Shown: positions 1 through 10,608 of the stretch, one piece after another
Numbering within the stretch: position 1 is the stretch's first letter
Layout of the letters: every line of letters begins with the position of its first letter
From: Salinivirgaceae bacterium
GTDB taxonomy: Bacteria > Bacteroidota > Bacteroidia > Bacteroidales > SZUA-534
NCBI GenBank assembly: GCA_016342715.1
Contig: JAEINW010000011.1
Span: 1 to 53,101 of the forward strand
Length of the DNA stretch: 53,101 nucleotides
Direction of reading: 5' to 3'
Position numbers and translations under genes: made by a program
The notes under the pieces: generated by a model
Told to the model about the DNA's origin: nothing
Databases searched by the model: none
What the model saw: the letters and a program-made list of their open reading frames with translations, nothing else

Positions 1-2
1 CA

Positions 3-68
3 GTGAAATACTTACAAGAACTAAATCGTGAGCGAGAATCGCTCAATTTGGGTATCAATTATCATTAA
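3..68 (+). CDS. C-terminal fragment of an unidentified CDS truncated by the window edge
   Basis: Open frame from the window start (VKYLQELNRERESLNLGINYH*) ending TAA at 66-68; the + strand hairpin at 274-304 could terminate it. Confidence 0.4.
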   Translation: MKYLQELNRERESLNLGINYH

Positions 69-100
69 TATGTCTGCAACGATTTTTTACCTGTTCAATA

Positions 101-144
101 CCGGAAGTGTTACTTCCGGCTGAAATAAATATGCCTTACAGGCA
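101..144 (+). repeat. REP-like paired-hairpin element, copy 1
   Basis: CCGGAAGT-GTT-ACTTCCGG, 12-nt spacer ctgaaataaata, TGCCT-TAC-AGGCA; same geometry as 11707-11750 and 11802-11845. Confidence 0.7.
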
Positions 145-273
145 ATTAATTGTCTGAATGTATTAACCGACTTTTTAAAACCACCATTTCTAATTTGCCA
201 ATTTAGTTTGACATAGGGATAACCATAATATTTTATTAAGTAGCAATATTTAGTAATAGTGGTTATTGTAAGT

Positions 274-304
274 AAAAAGCATCTGGTTCTCAGATGCTTT
301 TTTA
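274..304. terminator. Rho-independent (bidirectional) terminator
   Basis: AAAAGCATCTG-GTTCT-CAGATGCTTTT followed by T-run, between convergent genes. Confidence 0.75.
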
Positions 305-2416
305 TTAATTCTTTTTCTCAGGATACTCAATTCGTGCATGATAAATATTCATTAGTTTTTCTTTAAAAACCTGTTTAACCATATGAATATCTTTAAAAGT
401 AATATCGGCTTCCTCAAATTGACTGTCCTCAATTTGGTTATTAATAATTTTTTCAACCAAAGTATCAATAGAGTTTTCATTGTATTCTTTCAGAGTTCTC
501 GAACTGGCTTCAACAGCATCAGCCATCATTAACACCGCAGTTTCCTTTGTAAATGGAGCAGGTCCAGGGTAGGAAAATTTTGAAATGTCAGGAAGTTTTC
601 CTTCATTCTCATTGGCATATTTTGTATAAAAATACTTTACCAAACCAGTTCCATGGTGCGTCAATATAAAATCGGTAATTGGAGCAGGTATTTTATATTT
701 TTTTGCCAGTTCTACTCCATGCAAAACATGCTGAATAATAACCTCGGCACTTTTTTCGTAGGACAATTTATTATGCGGATTTTGACCTGATTGGTTTTCA
801 ATAAAAAATGCAGGAGCACCTGTTTTGCCTATATCATGATATAAAGCTCCTACTCTCATTAATAATGCATTACCACCAATTTTACGAATAGCTTCTTCTG
901 CCAAATTTGCCACTTGTATTACATGTTGAAAGGTGCCGGGCGCTTTTTCGGCTAAATTCCTCAATGCGGGATGATTGGTGTCGGAAAGTTCTAACAAAGT
1001 AACATCTGATAAAAAACCAAAAACCTTCTCAAACATAAAAATTAATGGATAGCAAGTAAGTAGCAATAATCCGTTACCTGCGAACCACAAAAAAGTTTCG
1101 TAATTAATTTTGCTAATTTCTCCTTCTTGCATAATTGCTATTGCCGTATAAGCAACGCAATATGACAATAATATTAAACTAACCGAAAGAAATAATTGGC
1201 CTCTCCTATGTAATTGAGTCAGGGTGAAAATTGAAACGGCACCAGCTACAAATTGCAAAAATATAAACTCAAAACTATTTGGAGCCAAAAACCCAATCAT
1301 CATAACGGTAACCAAATGAATAAAAAATGCCAAACGAGAATCGTAAAAAGCACGAATAATTATTGGCAAAGCAGCAAATGGAATTACATAAATGCTCACA
1401 TTATTAAAGCGAACTACCAAAGCTGCCGATACCATCATAATTAATACCATCATTATTATGAACAGTGATTTTCTAAAGCTTTCTAAAATCTCTGGCCTAA
1501 AATGATAAAGGAATAAATATAATACTCCAAACAACATTAGAATCACTAAAATTTGACCTAAAAACAACCATTGAATTTGCGAACTGGTTCCTAATATATT
1601 TTCATAATCTTTTCTTAATGATTCCAACACTCGGAAATTTTCATCTTGCACCAAATCACCTCGTGATATTATACGCTCTCCAGCTTGAATCATTCCTTTT
1701 TTTGTGGGAATATTATTCACTAAATCTTGCTGAACTTTTTGGGTCGTTTCGTTGTCGTATTTTAAATTTTGCGAAACAAAATCATAGAGTTTAATGTTTT
1801 CAATAAGGGCTACAAACCCTTTGCTGTTAGGGAATTGAGAGGTAATTCTTTTGTTAACAAAACCATAGGCGATTTTTTGAGTAAAAACTTCTTCAACATC
1901 TCTATTTTCAGCAATATTATTATTCAAAATTACAATAGAAGTTCCTTTTTTTGTTTTCTCTAAAACTTCATTAAAATCAACTACTCCTTTTTCATAAATA
2001 AATGATAATAAATCTAAGGAAATCGATTTACTAAACTCTTTTAACGAATCAGGAGTATGAAAATTAGGATCAATCTTCTTTGCAACTTGAATAGCATCTT
2101 TATAGCGTAACTCAAAAACATTGGTAAAATTCGTTATTTCAGTTTCAGCGATCGATTTATTTAGCTTAAAGTAGGGCTTAAAATTGCGTAATACACTATC
2201 GCGTTCTGTTTTTATCTCTGCATCGGTTTTGTATATCGCAAAATCGAATGGTGCTATTAAATCCTCGTGCTGCCATGGGGTGCCTTTTTGGTACTCAAAT
2301 TTAAATTTCCCTTGGGTTGGAAATAAATAAATTCCAATTGCCGAGGCAAACAAAAATAATAGCAATATGTATATCTTTGTACTTTTGTTTGCAAATGAAT
2401 CGTTAAAAGTGCTCAT
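305..2416 (-). CDS. 7TM-HD (PgpH/YqfF-like) HDIG-domain membrane phosphohydrolase
   Basis: N-terminal TM, extracellular domain, multiple TMs, then HD domain (NLAEKAPGTFQHVIQVANLAEEA..ALYHDIGKTG..LTHHGT). Confidence 0.9.
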   Translation of the reverse strand: MSTFNDSFANKSTKIYILLLFLFASAIGIYLFPTQGKFKFEYQKGTPWQHEDLIAPFDFAIYKTDAEIKTERDSVLRNFKPYFKLNKSIAETEITNFTNVFELRYKDAIQVAKKIDPNFHTPDSLKEFSKSISLDLLSFIYEKGVVDFNEVLEKTKKGTSIVILNNNIAENRDVEEVFTQKIAYGFVNKRITSQFPNSKGFVALIENIKLYDFVSQNLKYDNETTQKVQQDLVNNIPTKKGMIQAGERIISRGDLVQDENFRVLESLRKDYENILGTSSQIQWLFLGQILVILMLFGVLYLFLYHFRPEILESFRKSLFIIMMVLIMMVSAALVVRFNNVSIYVIPFAALPIIIRAFYDSRLAFFIHLVTVMMIGFLAPNSFEFIFLQFVAGAVSIFTLTQLHRRGQLFLSVSLILLSYCVAYTAIAIMQEGEISKINYETFLWFAGNGLLLLTCYPLIFMFEKVFGFLSDVTLLELSDTNHPALRNLAEKAPGTFQHVIQVANLAEEAIRKIGGNALLMRVGALYHDIGKTGAPAFFIENQSGQNPHNKLSYEKSAEVIIQHVLHGVELAKKYKIPAPITDFILTHHGTGLVKYFYTKYANENEGKLPDISKFSYPGPAPFTKETAVLMMADAVEASSRTLKEYNENSIDTLVEKIINNQIEDSQFEEADITFKDIHMVKQVFKEKLMNIYHARIEYPEKKN

Positions 2417-2533
2417 AGTATATTTGTTTAATGCGCTAATTTACTCGGATTAATCCATAAATCAATAACAAAAATCTGTAAATTCAATTTCCTTTTCTAA
2501 CTTTGAATTTATCTATAATAAAAAAGCAACTTT

Positions 2534-3304
2534 ATGACAATTTTTGGAATATGCACACACACATTGATTGCGGTAAGAAAATTGCCTTCAGAGCAATCTG
2601 AAATGCTTACCCAATTATTGTTTGGAGAAACCTATACAATTACCGAAACTCAAGCCAAATGGGTAAAAATAATGTCAATACTTGATAGTTATGAGGGATG
2701 GATAGATGCCAAATTGCTAACCAAAATATCAGAGCCAGATGTAAATAATTATAATAAGAACAGCATAACTATTTCAGCAGCAATTTCAAAAATATTAGAT
2801 GTAAAAACAAATCAATACATCCCAATAGTAGCTGGAAGTATTCTTCCTCAATTACATTCAAATAAAACTTTTTCGTGTAATAATAGAGAATTTCGTCTTG
2901 AAGAAAATAACGATTCGAATCATACCTTAGCAGATATTTCAAAACAATTTTTAAACGCACCCTATTTATGGGGTGGAAAAACTTTGCTCGGAATAGATTG
3001 TTCAGGATTAACTCAAATTGTTTACAAGACAATGGGCATTCAATTGCCCCGTGATGCAAGTGAGCAAATTAAACTTGGCAGCTCGGTTAGTTTTATTAAC
3101 GAAGCCATTTCTGGCGATTTAGCATTTTTTGATAATGCAGAAGGAGACATTATCCATGTAGGTATTATTTTGGAGTCAGGAAAAATTATTCATGCATCGG
3201 GTGTCGTTCGGATCGATCCGATTGACCATCAAGGAATTTATAACCATGAAAGTTCAAAATATTCGCACAAATTAAGAGTTATTAAACGGATAATTGAGAA
3301 TTAG
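2534..3304 (+). CDS. NlpC/P60 family cysteine peptidase (C40) with SH3-like N-terminus
   Basis: APYLWGGKTLLGIDCSGLTQIVYKTMGIQLPRDASEQ..GDLAFFDN..HVGIIL..IIHASG. Confidence 0.9.
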   Translation: MTIFGICTHTLIAVRKLPSEQSEMLTQLLFGETYTITETQAKWVKIMSILDSYEGWIDAKLLTKISEPDVNNYNKNSITISAAISKILDVKTNQYIPIVAGSILPQLHSNKTFSCNNREFRLEENNDSNHTLADISKQFLNAPYLWGGKTLLGIDCSGLTQIVYKTMGIQLPRDASEQIKLGSSVSFINEAISGDLAFFDNAEGDIIHVGIILESGKIIHASGVVRIDPIDHQGIYNHESSKYSHKLRVIKRIIEN

Positions 3305-3305
3305 T

Positions 3306-3407
3306 ATGACAGCTTCGATAATAGTTAAAATTGCTTTTTTGACACTTGTTATTATAACAATAATACTTTTTCAGCATCGTAACAAAAACAAACATCCAAA
3401 CTCATGA
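3306..3407 (+). CDS. Putative 33-aa single-TM small protein
   Basis: ATG at 3306, MTASIIVKIAFLTLVIITIILFQHRNKNKHPNS*; stop overlaps the NUDIX start codon (ATGA). Below the ORF-track length cutoff. Confidence 0.45.
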   Translation: MTASIIVKIAFLTLVIITIILFQHRNKNKHPNS

Positions 3408-3835
3408 ATTTCTCCTACAAGTATGCGCGCCCAATGGTGACAACGGATATAATACTATTTAGTGGCGCAAAGGGAAGAACTGAATTATTATTGATTAAGC
3501 GACTTAACAGTCCATACAAAGATCATTGGGCTTTTCCAGGAGGTTTTGTTGACGAAAACGAATCGTTAGAAGCGGCTGCACGCAGGGAGCTTTTAGAGGA
3601 AACCGGAATTAAGGAAGCAAAATTAATCCAATTTCAAGCATTTGGTGATTTTGGTCGCGACCCACGCGGTCATTGTGTTAGTGTGGTGTATTATCAGTTC
3701 GTTGATAAAAACAACCTTACCTTAAAAGCAGGTGACGATGCCAAAGAAGCTGATTGGTTTTCAATAAATAATCTTCCGAAGCTAGCCTTTGATCATTCAA
3801 AAATACTTAAAGAAGCAATAAATAAGTTGCTCTAA
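3404..3835 (+). CDS. NUDIX hydrolase
   Basis: Nudix box GGFVDENESLEAAARRELLEETGI. Confidence 0.95.
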   Translation: MNFSYKYARPMVTTDIILFSGAKGRTELLLIKRLNSPYKDHWAFPGGFVDENESLEAAARRELLEETGIKEAKLIQFQAFGDFGRDPRGHCVSVVYYQFVDKNNLTLKAGDDAKEADWFSINNLPKLAFDHSKILKEAINKLL

Positions 3836-3840
3836 AATAA

Positions 3841-3872
3841 AAAAGACCAACTCAATTAAGAGTCAGTCTTTT
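3841..3872. terminator. Bidirectional terminator between convergent genes
   Basis: AAAAGAC-ca-ACTC-aattaa-GAGT-ca-GTCTTTT. Confidence 0.7.
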
Positions 3873-3895
3873 CTAATATATAACGGAATATTTTA

Positions 3896-5194
3896 TTAAA
3901 CTCTTAAAGCAGAAATATCTGCAAATTCTTCAGTTTTATATTCATCGGCCAATAATTTCACTTTACAAACCTTGAAAGCTTCAATTGTTCTATCAACATC
4001 TTCAATGGTATGCATTGATGTTGGGATTAATCTAAGTAAAATATGTCCTTTTGGAATAACAGGATAAATAACCACTGAACAGAAAATTCCATGATTCTCT
4101 CTTAAATCTAGAATTAAATTAGTAGCTTCAATAACACCACCATGCATCATTACAGGGGTTACTGGCGATTCAGTGTTACCAATATCAAAACCATTTTCAC
4201 GTAGCCCTTTTTGCAATGCGTTTACAACAGTCCATAAATCTTCTCTTAATGAATGTTCGTTTTGTAATAAGTCTAAACGTTTTAAGGCTCCTTTTACCAT
4301 TGGCATTGGTAAAGCCTTAGCAAAAGTTTGTGAACGCATATTGTAACGTAAAAAATCAACAATATCAGCTTCAGCAGCTATAAAACCGCCTATTCCGGCC
4401 ATTGCTTTTGCAAAGGTGGCAAAGTACAAATCAATTTCATTTTGAACGCCAAAATGTTCCCCAACTCCAGCACCCGTTTTACCCATTGTACCAAAACCAT
4501 GAGCATCATCAACTAATAATCGGAAACTATATTTTTTCTTTAATTCAACAATTGCTTTCAGATTACCAAGATCGCCTTCCATACCAAAAACTCCTTCGGT
4601 AATAAAAAGAATACCTCCGTCTGGATTCTCATTGACACGTTTCTGAGCAAATTTTAACATTTTCTCAGCTTTTTCCATATCATTATGTTGAAAAACAAAG
4701 CTTTTACCTCCTTTTGCCTTATGTAAGAAAATACCATCCATAATGCAGGCGTGAGCTTCCGAATCGTAAACAATCACATCGTTGCGTCCTGCAATGGCAT
4801 CAATAATTGAAACCATGGCTTGGTAGCCGTAATTTACAAGAAAAGCGTCTTCTTTATTTACAAATTTCGCTAAACGTTGCTCCAATTCTACATGAAAATT
4901 TGTTTGACCTGACATCATTCTAGCTCCCATAGGATAAGCCATTCCGAATTCTGCGGCTCCTTCAGCATCAGCTTTTCTAACTTCAGGATGATTTGCTAAA
5001 CCAATGTAGTTGTTTAAACTCCAGTTAAGAACTTTTTTCCCTCGAAAAGTCATGTGAGGATGAATCTCACCTTCTAATTTTGGAAATGAAAAATAACCAT
5101 GTCCGGCCTTTTGATACTGCCCAATAGGACCCCTATTTTTTTTTATTTTATCGAAAATATCCACAATACTTGAATTTAAATGTTTAACACCCAC
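3896..5194 (-). CDS. Alpha-oxoamine synthase / pyridoxal-phosphate aminotransferase, serine palmitoyltransferase-like
   Basis: KBL/SPT-type motifs: WSLNNYIGLANHPEVR, LVDDAHGFGTMGKTGAGVGEHFG, TFAKAMAGIGGFIAA. Confidence 0.85.
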   Translation of the reverse strand: MGVKHLNSSIVDIFDKIKKNRGPIGQYQKAGHGYFSFPKLEGEIHPHMTFRGKKVLNWSLNNYIGLANHPEVRKADAEGAAEFGMAYPMGARMMSGQTNFHVELEQRLAKFVNKEDAFLVNYGYQAMVSIIDAIAGRNDVIVYDSEAHACIMDGIFLHKAKGGKSFVFQHNDMEKAEKMLKFAQKRVNENPDGGILFITEGVFGMEGDLGNLKAIVELKKKYSFRLLVDDAHGFGTMGKTGAGVGEHFGVQNEIDLYFATFAKAMAGIGGFIAAEADIVDFLRYNMRSQTFAKALPMPMVKGALKRLDLLQNEHSLREDLWTVVNALQKGLRENGFDIGNTESPVTPVMMHGGVIEATNLILDLRENHGIFCSVVIYPVIPKGHILLRLIPTSMHTIEDVDRTIEAFKVCKVKLLADEYKTEEFADISALRV

Positions 5195-5376
5195 AAAAGT
5201 AAATGTAATACAGAAATATGTTAGTAGTATAAGTACTTATTATTAATTGTTTAATTGATGAAAAATTAAAACTACTATAAATATATAAGCATAGTAATCT
5301 TATTTCTATGTCATTACAAAATTAAAAATCTATCAAAATAGCTTCATTTCAACTCAATAAATTAAAATAGATTGTG

Positions 5377-5385
5377 TATATTTGC
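5377..5385 (+). promoter_or_regulatory. Bacteroidetes-type -7 promoter element (TAnnTTTG) upstream of bamD
   Basis: TATATTTGC about 70 nt upstream of the ATG at 5457. Confidence 0.55.
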
Positions 5386-5456
5386 AGCCCAAAATGTAAT
5401 TTAATATCATAAAAATTGGTTTTTTGCGTTTAGCTATAAACCTTTAAAATAAAAAA

Positions 5457-6257
5457 ATGACAATAAATAATAGTAAACTAATAATTTTAAGCATTTTAGC
5501 TTCAGTTTTATTTTCATGTAGCGAATATCAAAAAGCGTTAAAAAGCTCTGATTACAATTTTAAATATGAAAAAGCTCTGGAATATTATGGTGAAGAAGAT
5601 TACTATAGAGCTCAATCTCTTTTAGATGAATTGGTTTCAATATACAAAGGAACAGACAAAGCAGAAAAAGTTTTATACTGCTATGCCGATTGTCATTATC
5701 AACAAAACGATTATATTTTAGGAGCCTATTATTTTGAAAATTTTGCTAAAACTTATCCATATAGCGATAGTACGCAAAAAGCAGCATATACAGCAGCCTA
5801 TTGCTATTATCTAAATTCACCGCGACCAAGTTTAGATCAATCGGATACTTATAAGGCAATTAATGCAATGCAACTGTTTATTAATAAATATCCGAGTAGT
5901 GAACAGATTGAAGATGCAAATAATATTATTGAAAAATTACGCTATAAGCTTGAGAAAAAATCGTACGAAAATGCAAAATTGTATTTTAAATTGAGCGATT
6001 ACCAAGCAGCAAGTATTGCACTAAAAAATAGCATTAAAGATTTTCCAGATTCGGAATACAGAGAAGAACTTTTATATTTAATTGTAAAATCGAATTTTTT
6101 ATTGGCGGAAAATAGCGTATTTGATAAACAAGGTGAAAGATATCAAACCACGATAACAGAATACTATTCCTTTATTGATGAATATCCAGAATCGGAATTT
6201 TTAAAGGAAATTGAGAAAATGTATACAAAATCAGTAAATCAAATAAAAAAGTTATAA
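5457..6257 (+). CDS. bamD: Outer membrane protein assembly factor BamD
   Basis: Lipobox (LFSCSEYQKALKSSDYNFKYEKALEYYGEEDYYRAQSLLDEL), TPR repeats, synteny with rpoZ-coaBC. Confidence 0.9.
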   Translation: MTINNSKLIILSILASVLFSCSEYQKALKSSDYNFKYEKALEYYGEEDYYRAQSLLDELVSIYKGTDKAEKVLYCYADCHYQQNDYILGAYYFENFAKTYPYSDSTQKAAYTAAYCYYLNSPRPSLDQSDTYKAINAMQLFINKYPSSEQIEDANNIIEKLRYKLEKKSYENAKLYFKLSDYQAASIALKNSIKDFPDSEYREELLYLIVKSNFLLAENSVFDKQGERYQTTITEYYSFIDEYPESEFLKEIEKMYTKSVNQIKKL

Positions 6258-6259
6258 GC

Positions 6260-6604
6260 ATGGATTACAAAAAAAGCAATGCACCAACAACGACGATAAC
6301 CAGAGATTTGAGGGATATTGAAGCAGAAACTGGTAATATTTATGAAAGCATTGTTGCCATTTCAAAACGTTCTAATCAAATTAGCGTTGAAATGAAAGAA
6401 GAATTAAGCCGCAAGCTTGAAGAATTTGCTTCATATACTGATAACTTAGAAGAAGTTTTTGAAAACCGTGAACAAATTGAAATTTCTCGATTCTACGAAA
6501 GACTTCCAAAATCAAATGCTATTGCGATTGATGAATTTAAAAAAGGTAATATATACCACAGAATACCAGAAGTAGAAGAAGTAAAAGTACTACCAAAGGA
6601 ATAA
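6260..6604 (+). CDS. rpoZ: DNA-directed RNA polymerase subunit omega (Bacteroidetes type)
   Basis: 114 aa; TGNIYESIVAISKRSNQISVEMKEELSRKLEEF; located between bamD and coaBC. Confidence 0.85.
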   Translation: MDYKKSNAPTTTITRDLRDIEAETGNIYESIVAISKRSNQISVEMKEELSRKLEEFASYTDNLEEVFENREQIEISRFYERLPKSNAIAIDEFKKGNIYHRIPEVEEVKVLPKE

Positions 6605-6616
6605 GACCTTTGTAGA

Positions 6617-7813
6617 ATGCTACAAAATAAAAATATAATTTTAGGAGTAAGCGGGGGGATTGCTGCATATAAAGCAGCCAATCTTACCCGTTTGTTGGTT
6701 AAAAACGGAGCCCATGTAAAAATAATTATGACTCCTATGGCTAAAGAATTTATAACTCCACTCACTTTAGCTACACTTTCAAAAAATCCGATTCTCGTTG
6801 ATTTTTACAATCCCGAAAATGGCGATTGGAATAGTCATGTTGATTTGGGACTTTGGGCAGATGCTTATGTAATTGCCCCTGCTACTGCAAATTCTATGGG
6901 GAAAATGGCAAATGCCATTGCCGACAATCTTTTAATTACTACCTATTTGTCTGCTCGCTGCCCTGTTTTTCTGGCTCCGACAATGGATTTGGATATGTAC
7001 AAACATCCGGCAAACACAAAAAATATGGAAACCTTGCAATCGTACGGAAATTTCATTATTGAGCCAGAAAGTGGAGAATTAGCTAGTGGATTAATCGGGA
7101 AAGGCAGAATGGCTGAACCTGAAACCATTGTTGAATACCTTGAAAATTTCTTTTCGCAAAAACAAGATTTTAAAAATAAAAAAGTACTAATAACTGCAGG
7201 GCCAACCCACGAAGGAATTGATCCGGTTCGATTTATCGGAAATCGATCTTCAGGTAAAATGGGATATGCTCTTGCTGAAAATCTGGCAAATAGAGGTGCA
7301 GAGGTGACTTTAGTATCGGGGCCTACAAGCATGAATATTTCTAACTTAAACGTTAAATTAATTCAGGTAAATTCAGCCGAAGAAATGTATTTGGCATGTG
7401 CAAAATGTTTTCCAGAACAAGATATTGCTATTATGGCTGCGGCAGTTGCCGATTATACACCTAAAGAATATCTTGACAAAAAAGTAAAAAAGAAAACTCA
7501 CAATTTGGTGCTGGAATTAGTAGCTACTAAAGATATTGCCTCGGAACTTGGTAAAATTAAAAAGGCACATCAAAAATTAATTGGTTTTGCTCTGGAAACA
7601 AATAACGAAGAAGAAAATGCAAAATTAAAAATCACAAAAAAGAATCTTGACTTTATTGTATTGAATTCGTTACAAGATAAAGGTGCAGGTTTTCAGACGG
7701 ATACAAACAAAATTACTATTATCACACGAAAAGGTGATATTAAACCGTTTGAATTAAAATCGAAGCAAGATGTTGCTGCTGACATTGTAAACGAAATTAA
7801 GAATTTGTTCTAA
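6617..7813 (+). CDS. coaBC: Bifunctional phosphopantothenoylcysteine decarboxylase / phosphopantothenate-cysteine ligase
   Basis: LGVSGGIAAYKAANLTRLL, APATANSMGKMANAIADNLL, ITAGPTHEGIDPVRFIGNRSSGKMGYALAE. Confidence 0.97.
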   Translation: MLQNKNIILGVSGGIAAYKAANLTRLLVKNGAHVKIIMTPMAKEFITPLTLATLSKNPILVDFYNPENGDWNSHVDLGLWADAYVIAPATANSMGKMANAIADNLLITTYLSARCPVFLAPTMDLDMYKHPANTKNMETLQSYGNFIIEPESGELASGLIGKGRMAEPETIVEYLENFFSQKQDFKNKKVLITAGPTHEGIDPVRFIGNRSSGKMGYALAENLANRGAEVTLVSGPTSMNISNLNVKLIQVNSAEEMYLACAKCFPEQDIAIMAAAVADYTPKEYLDKKVKKKTHNLVLELVATKDIASELGKIKKAHQKLIGFALETNNEEENAKLKITKKNLDFIVLNSLQDKGAGFQTDTNKITIITRKGDIKPFELKSKQDVAADIVNEIKNLF

Positions 7814-7834
7814 AACTTTAACACCTATATTATA

Positions 7835-8752
7835 ATGCCTAATCGTTTCTCACAAAAAATAATTCTAATTACTTTATTTCTTTTATCTGGTATTTTTTTA
7901 AACGCATTTTCGCAAGAACTTAACTGCAGAATACAAGTAAATTCAAGCCAAATACAGGGTACAAACAAAACAGTTTTTGAAGAATTACAAAAAGCATTGT
8001 ACGAATTTATTAATAGCAAAAACTGGACATCGCATATGTATAGTGTTGAAGAAAGAATTGAATGTAATTTTTCAATAACCATTACAAAGCAAATATCAAC
8101 CGATGAATTTGAAGGAACTATTCAGATAACATCAAATCGTCCGGTATATAATTCAGGATACTCCTCACCAATGCTTAATATTTTAGATGATAAATTACAT
8201 TTTAGATACGCCGAAGGTCAATCGTTGGAGTTCAATGAATCGACTCATAACGAATTAACTTCTTTAATTGGTTATTATGTTTATGTTATTTTAGGTTTCG
8301 ATTACGATTCTTTTTCACCAAACGGAGGAGATGAATTTTTTCAAATTGCTGAAAAAATTGTATCAACAGCACAAAGTTCTCAATACGGCGGATGGAAAGC
8401 TTACGAAAGTCGTAAAAACAGATATTGGTTAATTGAAAATATCATGAATTCTATTTATGCACCTATTCGAAACTATTCATACGTATATCACAGAACTGGT
8501 TTAGATGTTATGTCGAAAAATACAACCGACGGTCGTGCGGCAATAATCGCCGGATTGCAAGACTTATTAAAAGTGCACCGTCAAAAACCAAATTCCTTTT
8601 TAATGCAAACTTTTTTTGAAACAAAAAGTGGCGAAATAATAAAAGTTGTTCAAGAAGGCCCAACCAGTGAGGGAATGAGAGCATACAACATTCTTAAAGA
8701 GGTAAATCCATCGAAAAGTAGCGAATACGAAAATATAATTAAAAGAAATTAG
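7835..8752 (+). CDS. DUF4835 family protein
   Basis: FSQELNCRIQVNSSQIQGTNKTVFEELQKALYEFINSKNWT; typical position between coaBC and recN. Confidence 0.85.
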   Translation: MPNRFSQKIILITLFLLSGIFLNAFSQELNCRIQVNSSQIQGTNKTVFEELQKALYEFINSKNWTSHMYSVEERIECNFSITITKQISTDEFEGTIQITSNRPVYNSGYSSPMLNILDDKLHFRYAEGQSLEFNESTHNELTSLIGYYVYVILGFDYDSFSPNGGDEFFQIAEKIVSTAQSSQYGGWKAYESRKNRYWLIENIMNSIYAPIRNYSYVYHRTGLDVMSKNTTDGRAAIIAGLQDLLKVHRQKPNSFLMQTFFETKSGEIIKVVQEGPTSEGMRAYNILKEVNPSKSSEYENIIKRN

Positions 8753-8845
8753 ATTTTTATTACTTCCAAATAGCTAAATCATATATTTGTTAATTAATTG
8801 GTATAACAAACTATAAATTCACAAGTCATATATTTGAAATAATTT

Positions 8846-8853
8846 TAAATTTG
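8846..8853 (+). promoter_or_regulatory. TAnnTTTG -7 element upstream of recN
   Basis: TAAATTTG, 21 nt before the ATG at 8875. Confidence 0.45.
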
Positions 8854-8874
8854 TACGTTCAAAAAAAATAAAAT

Positions 8875-10530
8875 ATGCTAAAAGCGTTGACAGTACAGAA
8901 TTATGCATTGATTCAACAATTAAGTATCGATTTTGAAAAGGACTTTTCTACCTTAACTGGTGAAACAGGTGCCGGAAAATCAATTCTTCTGGGAGCTCTT
9001 TCGTTAGTATTAGGAGCCAGAGCTGATAGCTCTGCAGCAAACAAAAAAGACGAAAAGTGCATTGTGGAAGCAACATTCGAATTAGAAAAATTAAATCTAA
9101 AATCATTTTTTGAACAAAACAATTTGGATTACGAAGATGAAACCATCATTCGTAGAGAAATTTTAAGCAATGGTAAGTCGCGTGCATTTATTAATGATAC
9201 TCCGGTAAACTTAAATAACCTTAAAGACTTAGCTAATAAATTGATTGATATTCACTCACAACATGAAAATCTAGAATTAAATAACAACAAGTTTCAATTA
9301 AAAGTGCTCGATTCGCTTGCTAATAATGATGCTTTATTAAATACATATAAAAATGTTTATAATAAATTCAAACAGTATAACGAAGAGCTGGAAACTTTAA
9401 AAGAAAAGTCAAAACTTGCAAATTCAGATTTCGATTTTAATCAATTTCAATATAATCAGTTAGCAGAAATTCATTTGGAGCAAATTAATTTGCAAGAGCT
9501 TGAAAATGAACTCGAAATTTTAAACAATGCCGAAGATATTCAGTTGAATTTAAATACTGGATTTACTATTCTTTCAGAATCGGAGAATAACGTATTGGAT
9601 CAATTAAAGCAAACCAAACAAGCTTTTGAAAAAATTAAAAACTATTTTAATAAAGCCAATAATTATTCTAATAGAATTGATAGTATTATTATTGATTTAA
9701 AAGATATTGCATCGGAAATTGAAAGCTCTGCTGAATCGATAGAATTTAATCCAGAAAAAGCTTTTGAGCTAAAAGAAATGCTTGATAAGATTTACTCTTT
9801 ACAGCAAAAACATCAGTTAGAAACTATTAATGAATTGATAACTTTAAGAGAAGACTTTAATGCCAAGTTACAAGCAAAAGAAAATTATTCCCTTGAAATT
9901 TCCGCATTAGAGAAAAACATAAACGGGGTAAAAGAGGAGCTTAAGAAACTATCAAGCAGCTTAACAAAAAACAGAAATACTGCAGCTCCAAAATTGTCGG
10001 AACGAATAATTTCGCAACTAAGTGAATTAGGTATGCCCTATGCTTCGTTTAAAGTTGATATTTATACAAACGAAGCCTTCACCAGCGATGGTCAAGATAA
10101 AATAAACTTTTTGTTTTCAGCAAATAAAAATCAAGCTGCAGCTAACATATCAAAAATTGCATCGGGTGGAGAAATAAGTCGCTTAATGCTATCAATAAAG
10201 TCAATTTTGTCAGAATCTACGGCATTACCAACCATAATTTTTGACGAAATTGACACAGGCGTTTCAGGTGAAATTGCCGATAAAATGGCTGACATTATGA
10301 AACAAATGGCTGAAAACATGCAAGTGATTAGCATTACCCATTTACCACAAATTGCTGCCAGAGGAAAAACACAATACAAAGTTTACAAAAAAGAAAATGC
10401 AACTACTGTTGAAACAAAAATTGACAAGCTTAAAGAAAACGAACGTATTGAAGAAATAGCTCGCATGCTTAGTGGCAAGGACATTTCACCCGAAGCCATT
10501 GAAAATGCAAAAACACTCATCTTCTCATAA
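8875..10530 (+). CDS. recN: DNA repair protein RecN
   Basis: Walker A GETGAGKSILLGAL, SMC-like coiled coil, KIASGGEISRLMLSIKSIL, TIIFDEIDTGVSGEIADKM. Confidence 0.97.
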   Translation: MLKALTVQNYALIQQLSIDFEKDFSTLTGETGAGKSILLGALSLVLGARADSSAANKKDEKCIVEATFELEKLNLKSFFEQNNLDYEDETIIRREILSNGKSRAFINDTPVNLNNLKDLANKLIDIHSQHENLELNNNKFQLKVLDSLANNDALLNTYKNVYNKFKQYNEELETLKEKSKLANSDFDFNQFQYNQLAEIHLEQINLQELENELEILNNAEDIQLNLNTGFTILSESENNVLDQLKQTKQAFEKIKNYFNKANNYSNRIDSIIIDLKDIASEIESSAESIEFNPEKAFELKEMLDKIYSLQQKHQLETINELITLREDFNAKLQAKENYSLEISALEKNINGVKEELKKLSSSLTKNRNTAAPKLSERIISQLSELGMPYASFKVDIYTNEAFTSDGQDKINFLFSANKNQAAANISKIASGGEISRLMLSIKSILSESTALPTIIFDEIDTGVSGEIADKMADIMKQMAENMQVISITHLPQIAARGKTQYKVYKKENATTVETKIDKLKENERIEEIARMLSGKDISPEAIENAKTLIFS

Positions 10531-10608
10531 TCTTATATTAATCATAATTAGAACATAATTAACAATAAGCTGTTATTGCTTATGTACAAAAACAAAAACT
10601 AATTATTT

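Noticed and set aside
6943-7332. 129-aa minus-strand ORF inside coaBC
   Set aside because: Antisense shadow of a strongly supported gene.
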